Shown here in pieces: positions 16,762-25,291 of a stretch of 64,000 nt of DNA. Every line of letters starts with the position of its first letter. The first letter of the stretch is position 1. A model generated the notes under the pieces. That model had not been told where the DNA came from, did no database searches, and saw only the letters and a list, made by a program, of their open reading frames with translations. Source of the DNA: Candidatus Poribacteria bacterium (GTDB lineage Bacteria > Poribacteria > WGA-4E > WGA-3G); NCBI GenBank assembly GCA_022827625.1, contig JAJEIE010000028.1, positions 1-64,000 on the forward strand. Direction: 5' to 3'. The position numbers were made by a program, and so were the translations under genes.

Positions 16762-18189
16762 GTGGATATGTATGACTTGACGATCATCGGAGGTGGCAGT
16801 GCGGGGCTTGTGCTCGCCGTGGCAGGCGCGAAGTTAGGGAAAAAGACAGCACTTGTCGAAAAGCATCGGATCGGCGGGGACTGCCTCTGGACTGGATGTG
16901 TGCCGTCGAAAGCACTCCTGAAAGCAGCGAAGGTAGCGAATTATATACAGAACGCAGAGAAATACGGCGTTGCTGCCACAGCGGGTACACCTAACTGGCA
17001 GCGGGTGATGGCATACGTGCAAAGTACGCAGCACACGATTGAAGAGGAACACGACAATCCCGAACGGTTCCGCGAGATGGGAGTCGATGTTATCTTCGGA
17101 AACGGACACTTTGAATCGGCTGATACGTTCGTCGTAGCAGACGCTGAAAATGGCGAGACACGTACCTTCAAAAGCAAAAAATTTGTAATTAGCACCGGTT
17201 CTCGTCCGCTTGCGCCCCCTATACCTGGATTGGAATCTTGTGGTTATCTGGATAGTGAGACGGTTTGGGAATTAAAAGAACTCCCCAATCGGTTGTTGGT
17301 TGTCGGTGCGGGTCCAATTGGTGTGGAACTCGGACAGGCGTTCCATCGTCTTGGCACTGATGTGACGATAGCACAGCGGAGTGAACGTATCTTAACCAAA
17401 GAAGATACCGATGTTTCTGAACAGATGCTGCGTTACCTCCGCGGGGAGGGGATCACTATCCGACGCAACACTAACATAACAGAGGTCACACAAAACGGAG
17501 AAGGTACAAAGGTTGTACTCAGCAGTAGTGAAGAGGGACGCAGAGAACAGACGTTTGATAACATTCTAATCGCTGCCGGACGCGCACCGAACGTTGAAGG
17601 CTTAGGACTCGACAAAATCGGAGTGCAGGTAAGCAAGCGCGGGATCGAGGTGAACAACAAACTTCAGACGAGTGTCAAAAACATCTATGCCGCAGGTGAT
17701 GTGATTGGACACTATCTGTTCACGCATGTTGCAGCATTTCAAGCGCAGCTGCTCCTCCGAAATATCTTCTTTCCGCTTTCTCAAACGATTAACTATGCCG
17801 TTGTGCCGTGGACGACCTTCTGCGATCCAGAGGTTGCACGTTGCGGATTGACGGAGACGGAGGCTCGCGAGAAATATGGAGACGTTGACGTGTTTACACT
17901 CGACCAAACGGATGTCGATAGAGCCGTCTCGGAAGGTGAAACGCAAGGTTTCACAAAAGTTATTGCGAGTCGATGGCGCGGGAAAATATTAGGGGTACAC
18001 ATTGTGGGAGCCAATGCGGGGGAGGTTATCCATGAGTACGTTTTGGCGATGCAAGCGGGGATTCCGTTGCGGAAACTGAGTGGTATGATCCATGTCTATC
18101 CGACATTTTCGAGCAGTACGTGGCGTGTGGCAGGGAAATGGTTCTCGGAGGGGACGCTGATTCAGACCTTGCGGAAATTGATTCGATGA
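16762..18189 (+). CDS. Pyridine nucleotide-disulfide oxidoreductase, dihydrolipoamide dehydrogenase-like
   Basis: A 475-residue FAD enzyme. It has the N-terminal dinucleotide fold (IIGGGSAGLVLAVAGAKLG), the redox-active pair in GGDCLWTGCVPSK, the NAD-binding fold LLVVGAGPIGVELGQAF, the FAD loop IYAAGDVIG and the C-terminal interface HVYPTFSSS with the base-like His. It lacks an N-terminal metal-binding domain and vicinal C-terminal Cys pair, so it is not a typical mercuric reductase. No lipoyl complex genes are nearby; the substrate is uncertain. GTG 16762 after GGAGGGGAG is the likely start. It follows the amidohydrolase by 24 bp, probably one operon. Confidence 0.88.
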   Translation: MDMYDLTIIGGGSAGLVLAVAGAKLGKKTALVEKHRIGGDCLWTGCVPSKALLKAAKVANYIQNAEKYGVAATAGTPNWQRVMAYVQSTQHTIEEEHDNPERFREMGVDVIFGNGHFESADTFVVADAENGETRTFKSKKFVISTGSRPLAPPIPGLESCGYLDSETVWELKELPNRLLVVGAGPIGVELGQAFHRLGTDVTIAQRSERILTKEDTDVSEQMLRYLRGEGITIRRNTNITEVTQNGEGTKVVLSSSEEGRREQTFDNILIAAGRAPNVEGLGLDKIGVQVSKRGIEVNNKLQTSVKNIYAAGDVIGHYLFTHVAAFQAQLLLRNIFFPLSQTINYAVVPWTTFCDPEVARCGLTETEAREKYGDVDVFTLDQTDVDRAVSEGETQGFTKVIASRWRGKILGVHIVGANAGEVIHEYVLAMQAGIPLRKLSGMIHVYPTFSSSTWRVAGKWFSEGTLIQTLRKLIR

Positions 18190-18349
18190 GGTTGCCAGCG
18201 TAAAAGTAGCAAAAAGGAACCGGAACCATATTCCTAATAGGTGCTACAACATTCAGGGTCCTAACCTAACTCACAAATACAACAGCGGCTTGCAAACGAC
18301 ACCTTTTAGGAATTATGGCTCCGGCTTACCCAAGGAGGCTTATATAGAG

Positions 18350-18442
18350 ATGTGCAATTTTCGTGCCAATCGAAAAGTGGCTATTTCAGGCGATTTACGG
18401 GATAAGATTGCCTATTTTTTGAACACACACGAACAAAACTGA
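18350..18442 (+). CDS. Possible 30-residue small protein
   Basis: An ATG preceded by AAGGAGG (11 nt spacing) opens a 30-codon frame ending at TGA 18440-18442; the peptide starts MCNFRANRKVAISGDLRDK and ends in HEQN. It is basic at the front with no membrane segment. Only the SD argues for it; the rest of the 277-bp gap 18190-18466 shows no other structure I can name. Confidence 0.25.
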   Translation: MCNFRANRKVAISGDLRDKIAYFLNTHEQN

Positions 18443-18466
18443 TAAAAAAATAGACACCAATCCGCT

Positions 18467-19924
18467 TCAACCCTTTACAACACCGATAGGACGGAGGCGG
18501 GCGACACGCCGGGAAAGTCCTGCTTTATCAACGACGCGGACGACCTCATCGACATCTTTGTAGGCTTCAGGGACTTCTTCTTGGAGGGTGCGCCTGCCTT
18601 CTGCACGCACATAGATACCTTGTGCCTCCAAATCCTTCTGGATGGAACGTCCTTTTGTCAAAGCGATCGCTTTCCGCCGTGAGAGCACTCTACCGGCACC
18701 GTGGCAAGTTGTACCCCATGTCTCTGCCATCGCCCTCGGATTGCCGACAAGCACGTAAGAGGCCGTGCCCATATCGCCGGGAATTAAAACGGGTTGTCCG
18801 ATTTTCTGATATTTGTCAGGTATCTCTGGATGTCCCGCTGGAAATGCACGGGTCGCGCCTTTGCGATGGATAAACAACTCACGCTCCTTCCCATCAACGG
18901 TATGTTTCTCAAACTTTCCAATGTTATGTGCGACATCGTAAACGAGTTCTAAGCCGAGTTCATCCTCTGTCGTTTCAAAAAACTGCATGAAGGTCTGACG
19001 GACGAGGTGCATGATACACTGCCGATTGTTCCACGCATAATTTGCACTACACGCCATCGCCGTGATGTAGTCCTGTCCTTCGGGTGAGTTAATCGGTGCA
19101 GAAGCGAGCTGCCGATCGGGGAGGTTAATACCGTATCTTTCAGCAACCTTGACCCAACTCTTGACGTGTTCATCACAAATTTGGTAGCCGAAACCGCGCG
19201 AACCCGTGTGAATCATGACACAGATATTGCCCTCGCTTAACCCCATCGCGTCAGCGGCTTCCCGGTAAAAAACGCGGTCAACCGCTTGGACTTCAAGAAA
19301 GTGGTTGCCGGATCCGAGGGTACCGAGTTGGTTTTTGCCGCGTTCTAAGGCACGTTGACTCGCAGCATCGGCGTTTGCGTGCTGGAGAAACCCAGTCGCT
19401 TCGGTAAAGTCGAGATCCCCCGGATGTCCGTATTCCCGCTCAATCGACCAAAGCGCGCCTTTCTCCAACATCCGACGCTCCTCTTGGACAGTCAACCGAA
19501 TTTTGCCGCTTGAACCGACACCACACGGAACGTTCTCGAACAACTTAGCAACGAGTGCCTTCCGTTTCCCCTCAAGCTGCGAGACATCAAGGTTCGTCCG
19601 TATAAGGCGAACCCCGCAGTTGATGTCGTATCCGATGCCACCCGGAGAGACCACACCATCCGCCTGTGGGTCTGTCGCAGCGACACCACCGATAACGAAG
19701 CCGTAGCCCCAGTGCAGATCGGGCATTGCGAGGGAGTGCTTGACAATACCGGGGAGGTGTGCAACGTTTGCGACTTGTTGTAGTGCCTCTTCGCTTTTGG
19801 TCTGTTCAAGGAGTTTCTCGTTGGCATAGACGATGCCGTCAACGCGCATGCCTTTCATGTAACTTTTCGGGATGCGCCAGCGGTATTCGTCTATTTTTTG
19901 GAGGGTTATGCTTTGTTGTGCCAT
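18467..19924 (-). CDS. rtcB: RNA-splicing ligase RtcB
   Basis: GTP- and manganese-dependent ligase that joins 2',3'-cyclic phosphate or 3'-phosphate RNA ends to 5'-OH ends, in RNA repair. The 485-residue protein has the metal site GGIGYDINCGVRL, GSGNHFLEVQ, MIHTGSRGFGYQ, and the guanylylation segment TCHGAGRVLSRRKA with the His that takes up GMP. RtcB in bacteria is usually part of repair operons with archease or RtcA; neither is visible here. It lies 42 bp downstream of an oxidoreductase gene on the same strand. Confidence 0.97.
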   Translation of the reverse strand: MAQQSITLQKIDEYRWRIPKSYMKGMRVDGIVYANEKLLEQTKSEEALQQVANVAHLPGIVKHSLAMPDLHWGYGFVIGGVAATDPQADGVVSPGGIGYDINCGVRLIRTNLDVSQLEGKRKALVAKLFENVPCGVGSSGKIRLTVQEERRMLEKGALWSIEREYGHPGDLDFTEATGFLQHANADAASQRALERGKNQLGTLGSGNHFLEVQAVDRVFYREAADAMGLSEGNICVMIHTGSRGFGYQICDEHVKSWVKVAERYGINLPDRQLASAPINSPEGQDYITAMACSANYAWNNRQCIMHLVRQTFMQFFETTEDELGLELVYDVAHNIGKFEKHTVDGKERELFIHRKGATRAFPAGHPEIPDKYQKIGQPVLIPGDMGTASYVLVGNPRAMAETWGTTCHGAGRVLSRRKAIALTKGRSIQKDLEAQGIYVRAEGRRTLQEEVPEAYKDVDEVVRVVDKAGLSRRVARLRPIGVVKG

Positions 19925-19966
19925 GATAAATTTGACAGGTTAGTGTCCCGTCCCTTCTTACAAACT

Positions 19967-21136
19967 CTACAATGTTGAGAGTTCCGGCAATTCGACCCAC
20001 TTCCGAGTCTGCCATGATTCCATACCTTTCTCTGCCAACTGGACACCCTTCGCACCCGCAAGCAGCGTCCACGGGAAAGGTTCATCAGCAACAACGTGTC
20101 GAAGGAACAACTCCCATTGCGCCCTAAATGCGTTCTCATAGTCTTCCTGCTCCGGAACTTTGAGCCATCCCTCGAAGAATTTGATCGGTTGCTCGATGTC
20201 AGGATTCCAAACGGGACGTGGGGTCCCGGAGAGCGGTTGAATCCAACAATCCCTCAAACCTACGACAGCGGAACCGTTCAAACCGTCCACGTGTATCGTC
20301 AATAAGTCGTCGCGACGGACCCTGACCGCCCAGGACGAGTTAAAATGTGCGATGATACCGTTCTCTAATTCAAAGGTCGCATAAGCAGCGTCTTCAGCCG
20401 TAGATGCGTAAGGTTTGCCGTCTTCGTCCCAGCGTTGCGGGAGATGCGTGGCAGCAATACAAGAAACGCCTTTGACAGCACCGAAAAGGTTGTCAATGAC
20501 GTATCGCCAGTGGCTAAACATATCAAGGATAATGCCACCGCCGTCTTCGGTTCGATAGTTCCAAGACGGGCGTTGGGTCGGAATCGCATCGCCTCTAAAC
20601 ACCCAGTAGCCGAACTCGCCACGAACAGCGATAATTTTTCCGAAAAAGTCAGCGTCTATCAAACGTTTCAACTTCTGAATGCCGGGTAACCAGAGTTTGT
20701 CCTGAACGACTCCGTTTTTAAGCCCCGCTCTGGCTGCCTGTTCATAGAGGCTATAGGCATCGGCGGTAGTGGTAGCAGTCGGTTTCTCACAATAGATGTG
20801 CTTACCGGCGGATATTGCGGTTTGGACTGCATCCACACGACGTGACGTAACCTGTGCGTCAAAATAGACAGAATAAGCGTCATCAGCGAGGGCAGCGTCA
20901 AGGTCAGTGCTCCATTTCTCAACGCCAGTCATTTCGGATAACGCCTCCAGTTTCGCTGGATTTCGACCGACGAGAAACGGATCAGGCATAATAACTTCGC
21001 CATCACCGATGGGGATACCGCCGTCTTCGGCGATTGCTAAGATAGATCGGATAAGGTGTTGGTTTGTTCCCATTCTGCCGGTGACACCGTTCATGATGAT
21101 GCCGACGCGGTGCGTTTTTTCATTCTGATAGGTCAT
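19967..21136 (-). CDS. Gfo/Idh/MocA family oxidoreductase
   Basis: A 389-residue NAD(P)-dependent oxidoreductase. N-terminal GIIMNGVTGRMG is a variant dinucleotide loop, and GKHIYCEKPTATT is the canonical EKP catalytic motif. The C-terminal alpha/beta domain contains HFNSSWAVRVRRDD. GGAGA precedes the ATG. The family oxidises sugars, inositols or related alcohols; the substrate is not determinable here. rtcB follows on the same strand. Confidence 0.92.
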   Translation of the reverse strand: MTYQNEKTHRVGIIMNGVTGRMGTNQHLIRSILAIAEDGGIPIGDGEVIMPDPFLVGRNPAKLEALSEMTGVEKWSTDLDAALADDAYSVYFDAQVTSRRVDAVQTAISAGKHIYCEKPTATTTADAYSLYEQAARAGLKNGVVQDKLWLPGIQKLKRLIDADFFGKIIAVRGEFGYWVFRGDAIPTQRPSWNYRTEDGGGIILDMFSHWRYVIDNLFGAVKGVSCIAATHLPQRWDEDGKPYASTAEDAAYATFELENGIIAHFNSSWAVRVRRDDLLTIHVDGLNGSAVVGLRDCWIQPLSGTPRPVWNPDIEQPIKFFEGWLKVPEQEDYENAFRAQWELFLRHVVADEPFPWTLLAGAKGVQLAEKGMESWQTRKWVELPELSTL

Positions 21137-21161
21137 GGGTCTCCTACTATTTAACTGCTTG

Positions 21162-21548
21162 TCAGGACATGCTTTGATTTTCTGCCGGGGGTGCCGTTGC
21201 AGCCTGTCCCGTCATAGTAGTAGTTTCAAGGTTGGGGTTTTCCAATTCTAAGGGTTGAATAGAAAGCCGGTATCCGAGAACTTTAAGAACGGTTCCAAGT
21301 CTATCAATCAACGGGATACCATCACCAGTCAGAGCATCCGAAAGGACTTGTGGCTTGGTATCAGCTTGTTTGGCAAGTTTAGCAATCCCACCTTGGGCTT
21401 CTACAACGGTTTCCAGTAAGAATAGAAATATGTCTATATTTCCGTGAGCTTGGTAATCCTCAAGCGCGACTTGGAGGTGTTCAATCGCTTCATCGCGATC
21501 AGTGAATATGTCAATAAGGTATTCGCGATACGTTCTCATTTTTCTCAT
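21162..21548 (-). CDS. HigA-type antitoxin, helix-turn-helix
   Basis: A 128-residue protein of the addiction-module antidote type. Residues about 45-110 look like an XRE-type helix-turn-helix (GGIAKLAKQADTKPQVLSDAL), and the N-terminal DRDEAIEHLQVALED is typical of this family. I chose ATG 21548, which overlaps the toxin stop as ATGA, rather than an earlier start inside the toxin gene. The C-terminal tail (TTTMTGQAATAPPAENQSMS) is longer and more polar than usual. It should neutralise the upstream-encoded toxin and repress the operon. Confidence 0.85.
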   Translation of the reverse strand: MRKMRTYREYLIDIFTDRDEAIEHLQVALEDYQAHGNIDIFLFLLETVVEAQGGIAKLAKQADTKPQVLSDALTGDGIPLIDRLGTVLKVLGYRLSIQPLELENPNLETTTMTGQAATAPPAENQSMS

Positions 21549-21883
21549 TGGTGTGTCTCCTTGTACTCCAACCAATAGGCTTTCGCGTTTTCGATGTCAC
21601 GCGTCTGCGATGATTTGTCACCACCACAGAGCAGAAGAACAACGGTGTTATCTACCTCACCAAAATAAATTCGATAACCTACCCCGAAACGAAAACGTAA
21701 CTCAAAAACCCCGGCACCCACGGATTTGTAATCTCCAAAATTACCTAATTTAAGAGCTGCAAGCCGTGTCCGAATACGCCTCTGCGTCTTCTGATCTCGA
21801 ATTGCGTTCAACCATTCTGTAAAAGGTTCCCTGCCATTCCGAGAACGGTAGATTTCTACCTCTCTCGGATACGTATTACGCAT
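21545..21883 (-). CDS. HigB/RelE-type toxin
   Basis: A 112-residue protein of the phage-derived Gp49-like / RelE superfamily killer proteins, predicted ribosome-dependent mRNA endonuclease. Characteristic segments are FTEWLNAIRDQKTQRRI, the Arg-rich VFELRFRFGVGYRIYF core and LLLCGGDKSSQTRDIENA near the C-terminus. The toxin gene comes first and the antitoxin second with four bases shared, the order known for higBA-like modules. AAGGAAG lies upstream of the ATG. Confidence 0.9.
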   Translation of the reverse strand: MRNTYPREVEIYRSRNGREPFTEWLNAIRDQKTQRRIRTRLAALKLGNFGDYKSVGAGVFELRFRFGVGYRIYFGEVDNTVVLLLCGGDKSSQTRDIENAKAYWLEYKETHQ

Positions 21884-21943
21884 TTTTTATTAATTTTACT
21901 TCCTTATTCTATGCCCAATCCACGTGAAAAAGGATGGATTGGT

Positions 21944-22387
21944 CTAAGGTTTATCAGTGCATTGGGGAGCTGCACCTTCAGGGAGTGGGGGTGCGTCCAC
22001 ACCGGCTTTTGGGAGCGTGCCGGTGAGTTCCTGCTTCCAATGTGCCACATCGCCTGCAGGTCCGTAGCAGTAGACCATGTGCATCGGGGTCTCACCGGTG
22101 TTCGTCAACTGGTGGAAAACCCATGAGGGAATAAAAACGGTCTGACCTGCAGAGAGGGTTTGACGTTCCTCACCGAGACACATTTCACCTTCGCCTTCGA
22201 CGATGAAGTAGATTTCTTCCTGTTCGTGGTTGTGCCACGGTACTTGACCACCGTTTGGCTCTAAAACGACAAACCCCATGCAGAATTCGCCTATCTGGAT
22301 CGGGGATGCACCGCCGACGAGATTCTTGGTGCGTCTACGGGCGGGATAGGTACGACCTTCCATTTCGTTTACATCTGCGATTAGCAT
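21944..22387 (-). CDS. Cupin-domain protein
   Basis: A 147-residue single-domain cupin. The first metal motif reads PWHNHEQEEIYFIVEGEGEM (two His and Glu) and the second includes IPSWVFHQLTNTG with the final His, so it should bind a divalent metal. Single cupins act as small dioxygenases, isomerases or sugar or hormone sensors; this cannot be decided here. It lies downstream of ppdK on the same strand after a spacer with repeat R4. Confidence 0.9.
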   Translation of the reverse strand: MLIADVNEMEGRTYPARRRTKNLVGGASPIQIGEFCMGFVVLEPNGGQVPWHNHEQEEIYFIVEGEGEMCLGEERQTLSAGQTVFIPSWVFHQLTNTGETPMHMVYCYGPAGDVAHWKQELTGTLPKAGVDAPPLPEGAAPQCTDKP

Positions 22388-22407
22388 TTTTTGTTGCCCT
22401 TTGAATA

Positions 22408-22498
22408 GTCATTAGTTGTCGGTTGTCAGTTAAAAAGTGGGTTTGTAACAATTGACCGTTGCAAGCAAGGTAGGCGCGCTCACAAGGCGCGCCATACC
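22408..22498. repeat. Heptamer half-repeat R4 plus hairpin
   Basis: TTAGTTG, TCGGTTG, TCAGTTA units at 22408-22437, then an inverted repeat GGTAGGCGCGC / GGCGCGCCATACC (22469-22498). The right heptamer arm found in other copies is missing. Confidence 0.55.
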
Positions 22499-22525
22499 TA
22501 ACAATAATGCTGCACTCCGCTTGTC

Positions 22526-25162
22526 CTAATCTTCAGCCTCAATAACAGCTTGCGCTGCGGCGAGCCGTGCAATCGGGACGCGGAACGGGGAACACGATAC
22601 GTAATCGAAGTCTAATCCGTGGCAGAACTTCACGGAATGCGGTTCTCCGCCGTGTTCGCCACAGATACCGACTTTCAGATCGGGACGCGTCGCTCGTCCT
22701 TTTTCAGATCCGATTTGCAAGAGGCTACCGACACCCTCTTGGTCGAGCACCTGGAAGGGATCGTACTCAAGGACACCATTTCTGACGTAGTCATCAAGGA
22801 ATCTCGCAGCGTCATCACGACTCATTCCGAATGTTGTTTGGGTGAGGTCGTTGGTGCCGTACGAGAAGAACTCAGCTTCTGCAGCGATTTTGTCAGCCGT
22901 GAGTGCCGCACGTGGCAGTTCAATCATTGTACCGATGAGGTATTCGACACGCGTTCCACGCTCTGCAAAAACGGACTCAGCCGTATCAACAACAACTTTA
23001 CGCTGCAGAGATAATTCGTTGATATGCCCAACGAGCGGAATCATAATCTCCGGCAACACCGATATGTCGCGTTTCGAGACATCAACGGCGGCTTCAAAGA
23101 TTGCGCGGGCTTGCATCTCGGTTATCTCTGGATAGACGATACCGAGTCTACATCCACGGTGCCCAAGCATCGGGTTGAACTCGTGCAATTCTTCAACGCG
23201 CTCACGTAATTTTTGCGGATCAACACCAATCCGTTCCGCGAGCTCGAGAATCTCAGTTTCATTTTTCGGCAAGAACTCATGGAGCGGTGGATCAAGGGTA
23301 CGGATAGTGACCGGGTAGCCCGCCATCGCCTCGAAGATGCCGATGAAGTCCGAACGCTGATGCGGTAGCAGTTTCTCCAATGCCTGCTGGCGTTCTTCCG
23401 TGTTATCCGCAAGAATCATCTCACGAATAGCGTCAATCCCTGCGCCGAAGAACATGTGTTCCGTACGGCAGAGACCGATGCCTTCTGCGCCAAATTGTCG
23501 GGCATTTTTAGCGTCCTCAGGCGTATCCGCATTCGTGCGAACCCCTAAGGATCGCACCTCATCCGCCCATTCCATGAGCGTTCCGAATTGTCCACTCAAT
23601 TCAGGTTGGATAAGTGCCACTTGCCCCTTGAGAACATCGCCTGTTGATCCGTTAAGCGTGATGTAATCACCTTCGGCATAGCGTGTGCCTTCAGCGTAAA
23701 ATTCCAACGCCTCTTCATTAATAAACAGCGCAGAACACCCAGCGACACAGCATTTGCCCATACCCCGTGCGACGACAGCGGCGTGGCTGGTCATACCGCC
23801 GCGCGCCGTGAGGATTCCCTCAGCAGCATCCATACCCCCAATATCTTCCGGTGAAGTTTCAGCACGGACAAGGATAACCTTTTCGCCCTTGGCTGCCATC
23901 TCTTCAGCGCGAAGCGCCGTAAAGACGACTTTGCCAACAGCTGCCCCCGGAGAGGCAGGCAAACCTTGCGCTACAACCTCGACCGTAGCTGCCGGATCAA
24001 CACTCGGATGCAACAACTGATCCAAATCGTTGGCGGGGACACGCGTCAAAGCGGTCTGCTTATCGATTAAACCCTCTTCAACCATCTCAACGGCAATGCG
24101 GACTGCAGCTTGACCTGTACGCTTTCCGTTACGGGTCTGGAGCATGTAGAGTTTGCCATCTTGAATCGTGAACTCCACATCTTGCATATCGCGATAGTGT
24201 TTTTCAAGCCGCAAACCGATATTGACCAATTCATCATGTATATCCGGTAAGATGTTTCTCAATTCAGCGATCGGGAGCGGTGTACGGATACCCGCGACGA
24301 CATCCTCGCCTTGCGCGTTCATGAGGAATTCACCGTAAAATTGGTTTGCGCCCGTCGATGGGTTCCGCGTGAAGGCGACCCCTGTTCCCGAGCTGCCACC
24401 CATATTCCCGAATACCATTGCTTGAACGTTAACAGCAGTGCGTCCGAGTTCTTCAGAAATATCATTGAGACGGCGATAGGTAATCGCGCGCGGGTTCCCA
24501 GAAGACTCAAAAACAGCATCCCGCGCCATATCCAATTGCAGTCGCGGTTCATCAGGGAAGTCTCTTCCCGTTTGCTGCTTGACGACCGCCTTGAATTCCG
24601 TGACGAGTGCCGACAAATCAGCGGCTTCTAATTCAGTATCTAATGTAACGCCTTTTGCGTCTTTCTTTGCTTCGAGTAAATGCTCAAATTCGTCATGATC
24701 AACACCAAGTACAACGTTGCCGAACATCTGTACGAAACGGCGGTATGCATCGTAAGCGAAACGTTCGTTTCCGGATCTGGCGATGAGTCCCTTAATGGCA
24801 TCATCATTTAAGCCGAGGTTGAGGATCGTGTCCATCATACCCGGCATCGAAACAGCGGCACCGGAACGGACAGAGAGGAGGAGTGGGTTTTCGGTATCAC
24901 CAAATTTTGCGCCGAGTGCGTTTTCTAATTTCACCAGATTTTCGTCAATCTGTTTATCAAGTCCGGTGGGATACCGTTTGTCGTTTTCGTAGTATAATTT
25001 ACATACTTCAGTGGAAATAGTGAAACCGGGTGGAACAGGTATATCGAGATTGCTCATCTCTGCGAGATTCGCGCCTTTACCACCGAGCAGCATCCGCATT
25101 GTGGCGTTGCCCTCACTTTCACCGCCTCCAAAGAAGTAAACATACTTCGGTTGTGGCATCAA
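22526..25162 (-). CDS. ppdK: Pyruvate, phosphate dikinase
   Basis: Interconverts pyruvate, ATP and phosphate with PEP, AMP and pyrophosphate. The 878-residue protein has the ATP-grasp N-terminal domain (GGKGANLAEMSNL; MGGSSGTGVAFTRNPSTG), the swivelling phosphohistidine domain GGMTSHAAVVARGMGK with the catalytic His, and a C-terminal TIM barrel with GICGEHGGEP, where the Cys is the acid/base. Bacterial enzymes serve gluconeogenesis or pyrophosphate-linked glycolysis. It lies just downstream of pafA behind repeat R5. A PPDK regulatory protein is not encoded here. Confidence 0.97.
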   Translation of the reverse strand: MMPQPKYVYFFGGGESEGNATMRMLLGGKGANLAEMSNLDIPVPPGFTISTEVCKLYYENDKRYPTGLDKQIDENLVKLENALGAKFGDTENPLLLSVRSGAAVSMPGMMDTILNLGLNDDAIKGLIARSGNERFAYDAYRRFVQMFGNVVLGVDHDEFEHLLEAKKDAKGVTLDTELEAADLSALVTEFKAVVKQQTGRDFPDEPRLQLDMARDAVFESSGNPRAITYRRLNDISEELGRTAVNVQAMVFGNMGGSSGTGVAFTRNPSTGANQFYGEFLMNAQGEDVVAGIRTPLPIAELRNILPDIHDELVNIGLRLEKHYRDMQDVEFTIQDGKLYMLQTRNGKRTGQAAVRIAVEMVEEGLIDKQTALTRVPANDLDQLLHPSVDPAATVEVVAQGLPASPGAAVGKVVFTALRAEEMAAKGEKVILVRAETSPEDIGGMDAAEGILTARGGMTSHAAVVARGMGKCCVAGCSALFINEEALEFYAEGTRYAEGDYITLNGSTGDVLKGQVALIQPELSGQFGTLMEWADEVRSLGVRTNADTPEDAKNARQFGAEGIGLCRTEHMFFGAGIDAIREMILADNTEERQQALEKLLPHQRSDFIGIFEAMAGYPVTIRTLDPPLHEFLPKNETEILELAERIGVDPQKLRERVEELHEFNPMLGHRGCRLGIVYPEITEMQARAIFEAAVDVSKRDISVLPEIMIPLVGHINELSLQRKVVVDTAESVFAERGTRVEYLIGTMIELPRAALTADKIAAEAEFFSYGTNDLTQTTFGMSRDDAARFLDDYVRNGVLEYDPFQVLDQEGVGSLLQIGSEKGRATRPDLKVGICGEHGGEPHSVKFCHGLDFDYVSCSPFRVPIARLAAAQAVIEAED

Positions 25163-25176
25163 AAGCCTCCTATTAT

Positions 25177-25288
25177 TGGCTATCAGCCATCAGCAGTCAG
25201 CAGTCAGTAGGCTTTTGTGGCAGTTGCGATATTTGTTAATGCTACAAACATCTCTTTACCGATAGCCGATGACCGACAGCCGATAGCT
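25177..25288. repeat. Heptamer-built inverted repeat, R5
   Basis: Left arm GGCTATCAGCCATCAG with CAGTCAG units, right arm GATAGCCGATGACCGAC and AGCCGATAGC. It separates pafA and ppdK. Confidence 0.65.
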
Positions 25289-25291
25289 ATT

